64,000 nucleotides of DNA from Ornithinimicrobium laminariae (GCF_019457945.1 NZ_JAHZSU010000003.1:744001-808000), one strand, 5' to 3'; positions 1-10,566 are shown, counted from the stretch's first letter. Notes: generated by a model from the sequence alone, not told the origin. Program-made: numbers and translations.

Positions 1-1293
<1,293 letters not shown>

Positions 1294-1343
1294 TTAGCCC
1301 CATCAAACGATGTGGGCGGGAAACATCTGGGTTGAACGGGCTA

Positions 1344-1380
1344 CGCCCCGGATGCCGGATTGTTGTCAGGCTCCGGGGCG
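1344..1380 (-). terminator. Hairpin between groES and groEL (attenuator or processing site)
   Basis: CGCCCCGGA (1344-1352) pairs perfectly with TCCGGGGCG (1372-1380) around a 19-base loop. There is no strong T-run on the minus strand, so partial termination or mRNA processing is more likely than full termination. Such an element would let groES and groEL be made in different amounts. Confidence 0.5.
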
Positions 1381-1392
1381 CAATCGGCTCGT

Positions 1393-1689
1393 TCAGCCGC
1401 CGACGACGGCCAGAATGTCGCGTGCGGACAGGATGAGGTACTCCTGGCCGGCGTACTTGACCTCGGTGCCGCCGTACTTGCTGTAGATCACACGGTCGCC
1501 GATGGTGACATCCATCGGGACGCGGTTGCCGTTGTCGTCGATGCGACCGGGGCCGACTGCCAGGACCTCGCCCTCTTGGGGCTTTTCCTTGGCGGTGTCG
1601 GGGATCACGAGGCCGGAAGCAGTGGTCTGCTCTGCTTCGACTGCCTTGATCACGATGCGGTCTTCGAGCGGCTTGATAGCAACTGACAC
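1393..1689 (-). CDS. groES: 10 kDa co-chaperonin GroES
   Basis: Cytosolic co-chaperonin that caps GroEL. The 98-residue product has the GroES landmarks: [14 protein letters not shown] at the N-terminus, a mobile loop near residues 20-35 ([18 protein letters not shown]), then GEVLAVGPG and the C-terminal [19 protein letters not shown]. Length is typical. The start is GTG at 1689, preceded by an AGGGAAGG ribosome site. It is the first gene of the groES-groEL transcription unit. Two CIRCE operators and a sigma-70-like promoter lie 105-180 bases upstream, pointing to HrcA heat-shock control and a 5' leader of about 130 bases. Confidence 0.98.
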   Translation of the reverse strand: MSVAIKPLEDRIVIKAVEAEQTTASGLVIPDTAKEKPQEGEVLAVGPGRIDDNGNRVPMDVTIGDRVIYSKYGGTEVKYAGQEYLILSARDILAVVGG

Positions 1690-1793
1690 AGTAGGGCCTT
1701 CCCTTTCGTCAGCGTCGGCCCGGTTTGGGTCGACGGTTCGTTGTTTTCACTCAATCGACTCGGCTGCCGTCGCGGGGATCAACCGAGGCGCTT

Positions 1794-1820
1794 CTGGCAC
1801 TTGCATGCCGCGAGTGCTAG
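1794..1820 (-). promoter_or_regulatory. CIRCE operator 1 (downstream of the groES -10)
   Basis: CTGGCACTT (1794-1802), a 9-base spacer, then GAGTGCTAG (1812-1820). This matches the HrcA-binding CIRCE inverted repeat TTAGCACTC-N9-GAGTGCTAA with a few changes and the exact 9-base spacer. It covers the likely transcription start of groES. Confidence 0.85.
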
Positions 1821-1824
1821 TACG

Positions 1825-1854
1825 AATTTAGGCTTGCACTTAGCACTCGGTCAA
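1825..1854 (-). promoter_or_regulatory. groES promoter (TTGACC -35, TAAATT -10)
   Basis: On the minus strand TTGACC (1854-1849) is followed after 18 bases by TAAATT (1830-1825). The -35 box lies inside the spacer of CIRCE 2, and CIRCE 1 begins just after the -10. Bound HrcA would therefore bracket the polymerase site. Confidence 0.65.
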
Positions 1855-1866
1855 GCCGAGTGCCAG
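1840..1866 (-). promoter_or_regulatory. CIRCE operator 2 (overlapping the groES -35)
   Basis: TTAGCACTC (1840-1848), 9-base spacer, GAGTGCCAG (1858-1866). The left arm is the exact CIRCE consensus and the spacing is exact. Together with operator 1 this makes a dual HrcA site. Confidence 0.9.
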
Positions 1867-1904
1867 AAGCCTGGGTATGCGGGCCTGGCCTCGCACGCTT
1901 TTGG

Positions 1905-3167
1905 CTACAGCAAGGGGTGCAACGGCTTGAGCATGAATTCTGCTCCGCGGTGCACCAGGGTGCGCTCTTCCCACATCTTGAGCGTCAACTCTTCGCAGTT
2001 GATCAGGTCGTGGCGGAAGATGTCTTGCATCACGCCAGCCTGCTCCCGGTCTAGAATTTGCAGGTTGACCTCATAGTTGCCAGTGAGCGATAGCCGGTCA
2101 ATGTTGGCAGTGCCGACCGTGGTCCATTTGCCGTCCACTGTCGCGGTCTTCGCGTGCACCATGGCGTCTTGGTACATAAAGAGTCGCACGCCACCAGCGA
2201 GCAGTGTGGCAAAATAGCTGCGCGAGACCACATCAGCGATCACGTGATTTGAGCGCTGCGGCAGGATGACGCGCACATCAACTCCACGGGCAGCCGCGGA
2301 CATCAGCCCCTCCTGGATCTCACGGTCGGGGATGAAATAGGCCTGAGTGATCCAGATTGACTCGGTCGCCCGGTCAATCGCCTCGAGGTACAGGCCACGA
2401 ACGGGATACACGATGCGACTGGGCTCATTACGCGCAGCCCGGATGGCGGGATCCCAACTGGGGGTGCCGCTGTCAGGCAAGTCCGCTAAACCACGGCGCT
2501 TATGCCGATTCCAAAAGTCAACGAAGGTGTTTTCCAACTCCCACACGGCTTCGCCCTGCAGTCGCACATGCGTGTCTCGCCATTGCGTCGCATACAGGGA
2601 TCCGATGTTGTAGCCACCGACAAAACCGACGTCGCCATCAACGATCAGCATCTTGCGATGGTCGCGTCCAGTGCGGCGCACATCGACAAAGGCGAAATAG
2701 CGAACGGTTGGGAACTGCAAGACCTCAACGTTGTCCGGGAAGGTCTTGAATTCTTTCGGCACGACGAGGTTGGCGAAGCCGTCAAAGACGAGGCAGACCG
2801 TGACCCCTCGATTAGCTGCCTCGATAAAGGCGTCCTTGAACTGCTGACCTACCTCATCGCCCTTCCAGATATAGCTGGCGAAATAGATGTAGTCAGTGGC
2901 CTCGTTAATGGCCGTGAGCATCGCGTCATAGACGTGCGCGCCATACGTGTAGGTCGTCAGGTGGTTTGTCGACACCTCCAACTCACGCGGTGGCGTGTCG
3001 GGAGCCTGGTGCATCTCCGTGGTCCGGCTCTTGCGAATGGCGTCGACACCGATGACGCCGGCTGCCACCGCGACCTGGGCACCTAAGGCGAGCGCAGCAA
3101 GTTGCGCCGCGTCCGCTGGCAGCGACTTTGCTCGTTGTCGTAGCCAACCAGTCCAATCAGATCCCAT
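1905..3167 (-). CDS. Cardiolipin synthase-like phospholipase D family protein
   Basis: Predicted membrane-associated enzyme with two PLD catalytic motifs: HRKMLIVD (H170, K172, D177) and HAKTATVD (H338, K340, D345), each followed by a GG or GTAN segment as in bacterial cardiolipin synthases. These join phosphatidyl groups to make cardiolipin. The N-terminus has one hydrophobic stretch near residues 21-42 in place of the usual two transmembrane helices, so it may be a single-pass form. Length 420 is normal. The ATG start at 3167 lies 6 bases after TCTAAT, which would fit leaderless transcription. It is divergent from the methyltransferase gene. Another PLD-type phosphotransferase role cannot be excluded. 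Confidence 0.85.
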   Translation of the reverse strand: MGSDWTGWLRQRAKSLPADAAQLAALALGAQVAVAAGVIGVDAIRKSRTTEMHQAPDTPPRELEVSTNHLTTYTYGAHVYDAMLTAINEATDYIYFASYIWKGDEVGQQFKDAFIEAANRGVTVCLVFDGFANLVVPKEFKTFPDNVEVLQFPTVRYFAFVDVRRTGRDHRKMLIVDGDVGFVGGYNIGSLYATQWRDTHVRLQGEAVWELENTFVDFWNRHKRRGLADLPDSGTPSWDPAIRAARNEPSRIVYPVRGLYLEAIDRATESIWITQAYFIPDREIQEGLMSAAARGVDVRVILPQRSNHVIADVVSRSYFATLLAGGVRLFMYQDAMVHAKTATVDGKWTTVGTANIDRLSLTGNYEVNLQILDREQAGVMQDIFRHDLINCEELTLKMWEERTLVHRGAEFMLKPLHPLL

Positions 3168-3231
3168 ACCCCCATTAGATCAGGCGCACCTGGGCATCGC
3201 AGGGCTCCTATCTGCCTGCGAGAATGAAGAG

Positions 3232-4488
3232 GTGGACCCGCAGATCGTCGCCGAGTTGGCCAGCCCCCTTGGGCGAGAACTGATTCGCTTGGTGCAGCCC
3301 TACCGCGACGACCGGGTTCTCAAGCAGCACACCAAGATGCGTGAATTGGGTCACAGGCCTGAGCTTATTTCGGCGGTGCTCACCCAAGCCAAATTGCAGG
3401 AGCGAGCTAAGGTCAAGTTTGGCGACTCCGCCGCTGACCTGCTGTTTACCAGCGACGGCGTGGAGCAAGCCACCCGCGCAGAAGTCGCGGCCCTGCACGC
3501 CGACCGCTTTGTCGCGGCAGGCCTAAAAGACCACTGGGACCTGGGCTGCGGCATTGGCGCTGATGCTCGCGCGGTGGCGGGCGCTGGCCTGCCTGTCACT
3601 GCCGTGGAAATGAACCCTGGAACGGCAGCCATCGCGGCAGCAAACCTGGCCGACTTTGAACATGCCCGAGTCGTCACCGCCGCAATCGAGAGTCTGGATC
3701 TAAACTTTGGCTCGGACACGAGCATTTGGCTTGACCCGGCTCGTCGGGTTGCCGGGGTCTCGGATGCCAGCGGACGAAGTCAACGCATTAGTGGGCTAGA
3801 AGAGATGTCCCCGCCGTGGAGCCTGGTGCAGGAGTTGGCGACACAGTCTGGGGCCGCTGGTGCAAAGTACAGTCCCGGCTTCCCGGCGCAGAGCATTCCC
3901 GTTGCGGCCGAAGCTGTCTGGGTCTCCTTTGCCGGAGTCGCTCTGGAATGCTCGTTGTGGTGGGGGGCTGCGGTCGAGTCACCGGGACGCTCTGTCGTGC
4001 GTTCGCTGGCTGGCCACCCCCGCGAATGGGCGCGGTTGAGTGATGCTGACGTCGCACCTTCTTGGCAGACCCACCGGGCTTGGCCCGAACTCGAGCCCGG
4101 GATGTTCCTCTACGACCCCGACAAGGCTGCGCTAGCTGCGGACCTGCTGGGCGCGGTCGCGAGCATTGTCGGCGCCGATGAGGTCGGCCCGGCGACGGGC
4201 TATCTCGTCAGCCGCGAGCAGATCGACACGGGCTGGGCCAGGCGTTGGCGCATCCGTGAAGTGCTACCCCTGAACGTCAAGGCGATCCGGGCTTGGGCCC
4301 GAAGTCACAACGTGGGAAACCTGACGCTCAAGCGACGCGGTCACGGCCCTGATCCAGAGGTCTTGCGCAAGCAGCTGAAACTCAAGGGCAAGGCCGAAGC
4401 CACGCTGGTTTTGACCCGCGCTGGCGAAGAGTTAGTAGCCATCTGGGTCGAGCTGGATGGCCCCTCCCACGCCGGCTCGCGCACCTAA
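3232..4488 (+). CDS. Class I SAM-dependent methyltransferase with C-terminal THUMP-like domain
   Basis: A Rossmann-type methyltransferase with motif I DLGCGIGAD at residues 103-111, an acidic ribose-binding position in VEMNPG (E126), and a DPARR motif at 168-172 like the DP(P/A)R of RNA and DNA base methyltransferases. The C-terminal part (VLPLNVKAIRAWARSHNVGNLTLKRRG and onward) resembles the actinobacterial THUMP-like domain, suggesting an RNA substrate. I place the start at GTG 3232, because longer in-frame extensions run through the divergent cls gene and a GAGAAT hexamer lies 6 bases upstream (possible leaderless start). The product would be 418 residues. The exact target is unknown. Confidence 0.8.
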   Translation: MDPQIVAELASPLGRELIRLVQPYRDDRVLKQHTKMRELGHRPELISAVLTQAKLQERAKVKFGDSAADLLFTSDGVEQATRAEVAALHADRFVAAGLKDHWDLGCGIGADARAVAGAGLPVTAVEMNPGTAAIAAANLADFEHARVVTAAIESLDLNFGSDTSIWLDPARRVAGVSDASGRSQRISGLEEMSPPWSLVQELATQSGAAGAKYSPGFPAQSIPVAAEAVWVSFAGVALECSLWWGAAVESPGRSVVRSLAGHPREWARLSDADVAPSWQTHRAWPELEPGMFLYDPDKAALAADLLGAVASIVGADEVGPATGYLVSREQIDTGWARRWRIREVLPLNVKAIRAWARSHNVGNLTLKRRGHGPDPEVLRKQLKLKGKAEATLVLTRAGEELVAIWVELDGPSHAGSRT

Positions 4489-4500
4489 TCCGCGAACCCA

Positions 4501-4530
4501 GCACCCGTCATACCTAGTGGTGGCGGGTGC
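4501..4530. terminator. Weak hairpin between convergent methyltransferase and trkA
   Basis: GCACCCG (4501-4507) pairs with CGGGTGC (4524-4530), bridging the trkA stop codon. The genes are only 25 bases apart, so this is the only candidate terminator. There is no clear T-run. Confidence 0.3.
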
Positions 4531-5206
4531 CTTTCAGGGCGCTGAAGCGTTCCACATCTTCGGTGGTGCCGGAGATCACTAGCTCATCTCCCTGCCCGAT
4601 GACCGTCTCGGGGACCGCGTATTCAAACGGCTGGCCAGGTCTTTTCACGCCGACGACGCTGATGCGGTGGTGCGTCCGCACTGCAGAGGTGGCCAAGTCC
4701 TTGTCCCAGGTCTCGGTCGGAGCATAGGTGCGGGCGATAGCAAAGCCGTCTTCAAACTCCAGATAGTCCGAAAGCCCACCGCTGACCATGTGCGCCACGC
4801 GGGTGCCCATGACGTACTCCGGGTAGATCACCTTGGTCGCCCCGATGCTCTGCAGGATCTTGCCGTGCTTGCGGGTGATGGCCTTGGCATAGATGGTTTT
4901 CACCCCAGCCTCGACCAAGGTGATGACGCTGAGCACGCTGGCCTCAATGTCGGAGCCGATGGCGACCACCGCGCTGTCCAGCTGCCCCAAGCCCAGCTGC
5001 CGCATTGCTTCGCCGTCGGTGGCGTCCGCCTGCACCGTATGGGTGAACTCATCCGCGAACCGCTGCACCCGTTCGGCATCCTCATCAATGGCCAAAACAG
5101 CAATGCCTTGACGAACGAGCGACTCGGCCACCGCTGATCCGAACCGGCCCAACCCGATGACCGCCACAGCGCTGGCCCCACCTCGCCGTCCTCGTTTAGC
5201 CAACAA
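4514..5206 (-). CDS. trkA: Potassium uptake regulatory subunit TrkA/KtrA (RCK)
   Basis: Cytosolic NAD(P)/nucleotide-binding subunit that gates the TrkH channel. The N-terminal RCK_N Rossmann fold shows GLGRFG at residues 18-23 with the following acidic DEDAERV. A C-terminal RCK_C domain ends in VIGQGDELVISGTTEDVERF. The 230-residue length is the single-RCK form typical of Gram-positives. The apparent start is TTG 5206, with AGGAG seven bases upstream inside the end of trkH. The genes overlap by 11 bases, so translation is probably coupled. Confidence 0.92.
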   Translation of the reverse strand: MLAKRGRRGGASAVAVIGLGRFGSAVAESLVRQGIAVLAIDEDAERVQRFADEFTHTVQADATDGEAMRQLGLGQLDSAVVAIGSDIEASVLSVITLVEAGVKTIYAKAITRKHGKILQSIGATKVIYPEYVMGTRVAHMVSGGLSDYLEFEDGFAIARTYAPTETWDKDLATSAVRTHHRISVVGVKRPGQPFEYAVPETVIGQGDELVISGTTEDVERFSALKGTRHH

Positions 5207-6527
5207 TGGGTCGCTCCTGAGGTAGTCGGTATTGCCGATGGCGGGTTTTGAGAGCCAATGCTGATGCCACCGTGATGGAGCCTACGCGGCCAACAAACAT
5301 CAAAACCATCAAAATCACCTGCGCAATAGGCGGCAGGTCTGCGGTGATGCCCGTCGACAACCCCACGGTGGCAAACGCAGACACCACCTCAAAACTGACA
5401 TCCAGAGGCGGCAGGTCGGTCACGGCCATCGTCAACACGATCGAGACCGCCACGAGCCCAACCGCCAACAGCGCCACGGTGAGCGCCTGACGCTGGACCG
5501 AGTTGGCGATCTGGCGACCACCGATCGTGACGTCTGGCTCGCCGCGAATCTCGGCCAAGATGACATAGCCGAGGATGAAGAACGTGGTGACCTTGATGCC
5601 ACCGGCGGTCCCGGCGCTGCCACCACCAATGAACATCAGGCCCGTCGTGATCGCTTCGGTCTCGTCGCGCACCAGGCCATAGTCAACGCTGTTGAAGCCT
5701 GCAGTGCGTGGGAACACTCCCCCGCCGATTGATCCAAATATCTGGCCGGCCAGTGATTGGTCGGCGAGGGTGCCTCCGGTCGCGGTCTCAAAGAGGGCGA
5801 ACAGGCCGATGCCCAAGACCAGCAAGATTGCGGTGCCCCACAACGTCAATCGGGTATGCAGTGACCAGCTTTGTGGGGTGCGCCAACGGCGGCCAACCTC
5901 ACGCAACACCGGAAACCCCAGACCGCCAAGAATCACCGCAGCGCAGATGGGCAAGACGATCCACGGATCGGAGACGAAGCTGACCAAACTGTCAGAGCGC
6001 AGGGCAAACCCGGCGTTGTTAAAGGCCGAGCCGGCGTGGAAGACCCCATTCCAGATTGCCGACCCCCAGGCATCGTCGTAGCCAAAACGAAACCGCAGGG
6101 TGAGCAGCACCGCCACGATGGCTTCTAGCCCCAGCATCAACGCGATCACCCGCCGGATGACTCGTCGAACATCTCCGAGGGCGATGGTCTTGGTTTCAGC
6201 CTGGGCGACCAAGGTTGATCGCAGCCCTAACTTGCCGCGCACTGCCAAGGTCAGCAGAGTTGCCAGCGCCATGACGCCCATGCCCCCGACGTGTATCAGG
6301 GCCAGGATGACGCCCTGGCCAAAGGGAGTCCAATAGGTTGCGGTGTCGACGGTGATCAGCCCCGTCACGCAGACGGCTGACACGGTGGTGAAGGCAGCCA
6401 CCATCAGATCCGCCGACGACCCGGGTGTGCGCGAAACCGGCAACATCAACAGCAACGTGCCAATGATCACCGCGGCTGCGAAAGCCGCGGTCACGAGGCG
6501 GGCCGGTTGGGCCCAACGGGAGCGCAC
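5196..6527 (-). CDS. trkH: Potassium transporter TrkH/KtrB membrane subunit
   Basis: Integral membrane K+ channel-like transporter that pairs with the downstream RCK subunit. The 443 residues contain about ten hydrophobic segments and the four pore-loop repeats of the TrkH family (for example FTTVSAVCVTGL, FHAGSAFNNAGF, SAFATVGLSTGI). The start is GTG 6527. It lies 63 bases downstream of the nagZ-like gene on the same strand and is probably the fifth gene of the tsaB operon, though a small inverted repeat in the gap could hold a separate promoter or operator. Whether it is Na+-dependent (Ktr) or H+-dependent (Trk) cannot be told here. Confidence 0.93.
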   Translation of the reverse strand: MRSRWAQPARLVTAAFAAAVIIGTLLLMLPVSRTPGSSADLMVAAFTTVSAVCVTGLITVDTATYWTPFGQGVILALIHVGGMGVMALATLLTLAVRGKLGLRSTLVAQAETKTIALGDVRRVIRRVIALMLGLEAIVAVLLTLRFRFGYDDAWGSAIWNGVFHAGSAFNNAGFALRSDSLVSFVSDPWIVLPICAAVILGGLGFPVLREVGRRWRTPQSWSLHTRLTLWGTAILLVLGIGLFALFETATGGTLADQSLAGQIFGSIGGGVFPRTAGFNSVDYGLVRDETEAITTGLMFIGGGSAGTAGGIKVTTFFILGYVILAEIRGEPDVTIGGRQIANSVQRQALTVALLAVGLVAVSIVLTMAVTDLPPLDVSFEVVSAFATVGLSTGITADLPPIAQVILMVLMFVGRVGSITVASALALKTRHRQYRLPQERPIVG

Positions 6528-6552
6528 GAATAGCGATCATCCGCTTCTTTGA

Positions 6553-6568
6553 CCAGTTGAGCAACTGG
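6553..6568. repeat. Short inverted repeat upstream of trkH
   Basis: CCAGTTG-AG-CAACTGG, a perfect 7-bp dyad in the 63-base gap between the nagZ-like gene and trkH. It could be a small operator or a weak terminator; neither strand has a convincing T-run. Confidence 0.35.
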
Positions 6569-6590
6569 CCACGGAAGCAGACGTCAACGC

Positions 6591-8282
6591 TTAGCTATCT
6601 GCTCCACAGCCAGTGCCCACTTCGAGCTCACCCACGGCGACCGGCAGCGTTCCAGGAGCCTGGGCCTGCCCGCTCAAAACGGCTGCGAGCGCTGTCATAG
6701 CGTCCGAGTTAGACCCAAAGGCCGCAAGCCCTACTTGCTCATCGCCGAGATCTGCGAGCGGGTAGGGCGTGCCAAGAGCGACCACCACATCAGCGCTAGG
6801 CGCGACGCCGGTCACGCCACCGGCGTCCTCGCCGGCGGCCTGATAGCCCTGAGCCGACACCAACTGCACTTGTAGGCCACCATCAGTGCTTAAGCCTGCC
6901 GACTCAGCAGCGGCAGCTAGGGCAGCCCGTTCGGCCTCTGAGCCACCGCTGATCTGGATCGACTCCGCCGCTAAGGGGTCACAAACGCCAACCTGGGTGA
7001 CGGCAGCGGCCGCAACTTTGAGTGACAGGTCGTCGTTGGACCCAATGACATCACTGCTGGGAATCGGCTGGTCGTTGCTGCGCAAGGTGGCGACAATCAA
7101 CGCTGCAGAGTGTTCGAGGTCCTCGCGCTTTAGGGTGCCATCGGCGAGCGCCTCTTCGATCGCAGCCACCGTGGCTCCGGGGTCAGCTGGCATTAGCAAG
7201 ACATCCGATCCGGCCGCGAGCGCTTGAACGCTGGCCGGTCCACTCTGCGCCTCATCAGTAATTGCCTGCATATTGAGCGCGTCGGTGATGACAAGCCCAT
7301 CAAAGCCGAGGTCATCGCGGAGCAGGTCGGTCGTTACTGCCGAAGACAGTGTTGCTGGCTGCGAGTCATCGATCGCCTCAACCACGATGTGCGCCGTCAT
7401 GATGGCTGGGGCGCCTTGCTCGATGAGCGATTGGAAGGGCACGAAGTCGCGCTCCTGCAACATGTCGAGATCAGCGCTCTGGGTGACCTGGCCCAAGTGA
7501 CTGTCTGAGCTGACAGAGCCGTGCCCTGGGAAATGCTTGGCCACCGGAATGAGGCCCGCCTCTGCGTATCCCCGGCTCTGTGCTGCGGCGGTGGCTGCGA
7601 CCAACTCTGGGTCACTGCCCGGCGAGCGCACGCCGATAGTCGGATCGTTGGGGCCGGTCGTGACATCGGCAATCGGCGCAAAAACTGCGGTGTAGCCCAT
7701 CGCCCGGACCTGCTCACCGGAGGCAAAAGCCGCCCGTTGGGTGAGGTCATCATCGCCAGCAGCCCCATAGGCCATCGCGGCTGGCCATTGGTTGAGCGGC
7801 TCTCCTACCCGAGTGATCGGGCCTCCCTCTTGGTCGATTCCCAAGAAGGCTGGCCAATCTCGACCATCATCGGCCACGCTCTGATTGACCGCTGCGCTCA
7901 TCTGCGTGAGTGGCTCCACCGGATCACCTTCGGGCACATTCGCGCCCAAGGTGATGACTCCAGCCAAATGATGTTCGGTCACTAAATCTGCGGCCCCGCT
8001 GGGGTCTGTGCCGGAGTATGCGGCAACGACCAGTTGACCAGCGAGTTGCTGATCGGTGAGGTCGGCTACATCAGCCGCGGCCAGATCTATCGCCTTTTGT
8101 GACGGCGCACCTAATTCAGAGGCTGGCGCTGGGTTGGGCGTCGCCGAGGCCGTTGCGGTAGCGCTGGCGGCATCTGCAGATGTGGACGTTACCGTCGCTG
8201 GATCTACACCCCCTGGGCTACCCGTGCAGGCTGCGAGCGCCATGACCGAACCAAGCGCCAGGGTGAGCCGGGCTGCCCTCAT
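6591..8282 (-). CDS. Lipoprotein glycoside hydrolase family 3, NagZ-like beta-N-acetylhexosaminidase
   Basis: Predicted exported lipoprotein: a hydrophobic leader is followed by a lipobox LAAC with Cys19, then a Ser/Thr/Ala/Pro linker to about residue 60. The GH3 catalytic domain (about 65-430) has GIDQEGG (148-154) and the NagZ-specific KHFPGHG (249-255) with DSH (260-262), which supplies the His/Asp general acid-base unit. NagZ enzymes release N-acetylglucosamine from cell-wall muropeptides. A C-terminal extension of about 130 residues resembles the second GH3 domain in reduced form. I chose ATG 8282 because it overlaps the tsaD stop as ATGA and gives a proper signal peptide. Finding it at the end of the tsa genes is unusual. 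Confidence 0.88.
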   Translation of the reverse strand: MRAARLTLALGSVMALAACTGSPGGVDPATVTSTSADAASATATASATPNPAPASELGAPSQKAIDLAAADVADLTDQQLAGQLVVAAYSGTDPSGAADLVTEHHLAGVITLGANVPEGDPVEPLTQMSAAVNQSVADDGRDWPAFLGIDQEGGPITRVGEPLNQWPAAMAYGAAGDDDLTQRAAFASGEQVRAMGYTAVFAPIADVTTGPNDPTIGVRSPGSDPELVAATAAAQSRGYAEAGLIPVAKHFPGHGSVSSDSHLGQVTQSADLDMLQERDFVPFQSLIEQGAPAIMTAHIVVEAIDDSQPATLSSAVTTDLLRDDLGFDGLVITDALNMQAITDEAQSGPASVQALAAGSDVLLMPADPGATVAAIEEALADGTLKREDLEHSAALIVATLRSNDQPIPSSDVIGSNDDLSLKVAAAAVTQVGVCDPLAAESIQISGGSEAERAALAAAAESAGLSTDGGLQVQLVSAQGYQAAGEDAGGVTGVAPSADVVVALGTPYPLADLGDEQVGLAAFGSNSDAMTALAAVLSGQAQAPGTLPVAVGELEVGTGCGADS

Positions 8283-9325
8283 ACCTGGACCAACTCCACG
8301 GGCTGCGAAGAAGCTGCAGGCAGGTTGAGAGCCGACGGCTCTCGGCCACCAGCGACCATCAGCGAGCCCAGGGCTGCCACCATTGCCCCGTTGTCGGTGC
8401 ACAAGGCTGGACGAGGCACACGCATTGTGATGCTCGCAGAGTCGCAGCGCGATTGGGCAAGCGCCCGCAGCCGCGAGTTGGCCGCCACGCCGCCGCCGAG
8501 CAGCAAGTGGTCTACACCGTTGGCTTGACAGGCCTTCACGGCCTTGCGGGTCAACACGTCAACCACTGCTTCTTGAAAACTCGCGGCGACATCTGCCACT
8601 GGAACGGCCTCACCCGCGGCTTCTTTAGCTTGCACCCAACGAGCTACAGACGTCTTGAGCCCAGAGAACGAATAGTCGAACTCGTGCCGCTCCATGTCCT
8701 TACCCGCTGTCAGACCACGCGGGAAGGTGATGGCTTTGCGGTTGCCGCCTTTGGCGACTCGGTCAATGTGCGGCCCACCAGGGAAGGGTAGCCCCAGCAC
8801 ACGAGCCACCTTGTCGAAGGCCTCTCCTGCTGCGTCGTCGATCGTCGACCCCAGCGATCGGATGTCGTGGGTGACATCGGGCACCAACAAAAGGTTGGAG
8901 TGACCACCACTGACCAGCAGCGCCATCGTCGGTTCAGGCAACGGGCCGTGCTCGAGGACATCGACCGAGACGTGAGCCCCGAGGTGGTTGACGCCATACA
9001 ATGGGATGCCTAGGGAGAGCGAGAGCGCTTTGGCCGCGGCCACGCCAACCAGCAGGGCACCAGCCAGCCCAGGGCCAGCCGTAACGGCGATGGCATCCAG
9101 GTCGCGAAGTTCGATGCCGGCCTCCTGGCAGGCGCGGTCGATCGTCGGCAGCATGGCTTGCAAGTGGGCTCGGCTGGCGACTTCGGGGACGACACCACCG
9201 AAACGCGCGTGTTCGTCCACACTGCTGGCCACGGCATCCGCGAGCAAGGTGATCCCGCGCACAATTCCGACGCCGGTTTCGTCGCAACTGGTTTCGAGTC
9301 CCAAGACCAACGGTTCGTGCTTCAT
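8279..9325 (-). CDS. tsaD: tRNA N6-threonylcarbamoyladenosine transferase TsaD
   Basis: Catalytic subunit that transfers the threonylcarbamoyl group to A37 of ANN-decoding tRNAs, in complex with TsaB and TsaE. The sequence has the ASKHA fold signatures: [10 protein letters not shown] at the N-terminus, the metal-binding H114 and H118 in NHLGAHVSV, then [10 protein letters not shown] and the C-terminal [14 protein letters not shown] and CTDNGAMVA. Length 348 is typical. ATG 9325 is preceded by AGGAGAAGGA and overlaps the rimI stop as ATGA. tsaE is not in this cluster. Confidence 0.97.
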   Translation of the reverse strand: MKHEPLVLGLETSCDETGVGIVRGITLLADAVASSVDEHARFGGVVPEVASRAHLQAMLPTIDRACQEAGIELRDLDAIAVTAGPGLAGALLVGVAAAKALSLSLGIPLYGVNHLGAHVSVDVLEHGPLPEPTMALLVSGGHSNLLLVPDVTHDIRSLGSTIDDAAGEAFDKVARVLGLPFPGGPHIDRVAKGGNRKAITFPRGLTAGKDMERHEFDYSFSGLKTSVARWVQAKEAAGEAVPVADVAASFQEAVVDVLTRKAVKACQANGVDHLLLGGGVAANSRLRALAQSRCDSASITMRVPRPALCTDNGAMVAALGSLMVAGGREPSALNLPAASSQPVELVQV

Positions 9326-9825
9326 GTGTCCTTCTCCTGGTTGGTGGATGCTTCGGGTGACGCCAGCACTGCTTGCATCACCCATGCGTCCACTTGTCCT
9401 GCCTGGTAGTAGCCGCGACGAATATGGATCCGCCGGTAGCCGTAGTTTCCATAGAGTCGGATAGCCGCGGAGTTGTCCGCTCTGACCTCAAGCAACATCG
9501 TCTCAGCCCCGCGCAAAGACGCTTGGGTATGCAGGCGCTCCAGCAATCGTGAGCCCAGGCCTTTGCCCTGCTGAGCCGGGTCGATTGAGATCGTCATGAT
9601 GTCGGCGACATCCCCGGCCAGGTCGAGCCCGGCATACCCCAAGATTCGGGCATCGGGACCAGCCAGCACTTGATAGTCCCGGCGCGGGCGGCCTGCCAAC
9701 TCTGACCACCACGTCGCCTCACTCCAGGGGTCGTGCGGGTGCAGGACTTGCTCGAGAGCGACGAGGTCTGGGATGTCGCTCCAGTGCATTTCGCGAAAGT
9801 CGACCGCTGGGCCAGCACCAGTCAT
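9322..9825 (-). CDS. rimI: Ribosomal protein S18 alanine N-acetyltransferase RimI (GNAT)
   Basis: GNAT acetyltransferase that modifies the N-terminal alanine of ribosomal protein bS18, and possibly other proteins. The acetyl-CoA loop is seen in [15 protein letters not shown] (about 91-105), followed by [30 protein letters not shown], which is characteristic of RimI. It sits between tsaB and tsaD with 4-base overlaps on both sides, the arrangement usual in actinobacteria. Confidence 0.93.
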   Translation of the reverse strand: MTGAGPAVDFREMHWSDIPDLVALEQVLHPHDPWSEATWWSELAGRPRRDYQVLAGPDARILGYAGLDLAGDVADIMTISIDPAQQGKGLGSRLLERLHTQASLRGAETMLLEVRADNSAAIRLYGNYGYRRIHIRRGYYQAGQVDAWVMQAVLASPEASTNQEKDT

Positions 9826-10517
9826 CGCGCTGGTGGGGCCGGTGGCGCCGACGCGTCGGGTCGGCGCAGGTAGAGGGGTTGCTCGTCGCGCAAAATGGGC
9901 GCGCCGACCACGGCCGGGTCGGCGAGTGCCAACACACCGAGGAGACCGAGTTGGGCTGGGCTGACATTTTGTGGGCCCTGAGTTGGGGTCAACGTTTCTG
10001 AATACAGCGATGGCCCGGCGCCAAATCCCGGCAGAGCAGCCAGATCCGCGCTCAGGTCCGCTGCTTTGTTTACTGCCGGATCACTCACTCTGGTGAACCC
10101 AACGGCTGAGTCACTGAGCCGGTAGTGCGCCCAGTAGACCTCTTTGCGGCGCGCATCCGTGGCCACCAAAAACTCACCAGCGGGGCCAACTTCGTCACGG
10201 TGACCGGTTGCCACTTCAAAGGCGATGGCATCCAGTGAGCAGATCCCATGCACCGGGATGCCCAACGTGTAGCCCATCACGGCAGCGGTCACGATGCCTA
10301 CCCGTAGCCCGGTGAACGGGCCGGGGCCCACCCCCACGACGACCGCACCCAAGTCGGCCGGCGTGCTAGATGCGGCGTGCAAAGCTTCTTCGATGGCCGG
10401 GGCAAGCAACTCAGCGTGGGCCCGAGTGCCCGACTCGCTGGCTTGACTGAGCACACCATCGGCGTTACAAACCGCCGCGCCGATGGTCAAAGTAGAGGTG
10501 TCGATCGCAAGAAGCAC
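9822..10517 (-). CDS. tsaB: tRNA threonylcarbamoyladenosine biosynthesis protein TsaB
   Basis: Non-catalytic ASKHA partner of TsaD in t6A37 synthesis. It starts LLAIDTSTLTIGAAV and has VVVGVGPGPFTGLRVG near residues 59-74, the TsaB signature. The 231-residue length is normal. GTG start 10517 follows TAACCT by 6 bases, so the tsaB-rimI-tsaD-nagZ-trkH-trkA transcript may begin at this codon. It is divergent from sodN with only 49 bases between. Confidence 0.93.
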   Translation of the reverse strand: MLLAIDTSTLTIGAAVCNADGVLSQASESGTRAHAELLAPAIEEALHAASSTPADLGAVVVGVGPGPFTGLRVGIVTAAVMGYTLGIPVHGICSLDAIAFEVATGHRDEVGPAGEFLVATDARRKEVYWAHYRLSDSAVGFTRVSDPAVNKAADLSADLAALPGFGAGPSLYSETLTPTQGPQNVSPAQLGLLGVLALADPAVVGAPILRDEQPLYLRRPDASAPPAPPAR

Positions 10518-10523
10518 TCGCTC

Positions 10524-10529
10524 AGGTTA
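10524..10529 (-). promoter_or_regulatory. Putative leaderless -10 of tsaB (TAACCT)
   Basis: TAACCT on the minus strand, then 6 bases, then GTG. This spacing would put the transcription start on the start codon. Confidence 0.5.
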
Positions 10530-10566
10530 ACGTGGAGATACCAACCGACCCACGGAAGGACCTTTT

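Noticed and set aside
7521..7985. 154-codon plus-strand frame inside the NagZ-like gene
   Set aside because: Antisense to a strong GH3 domain; no ribosome site and no recognisable protein features.
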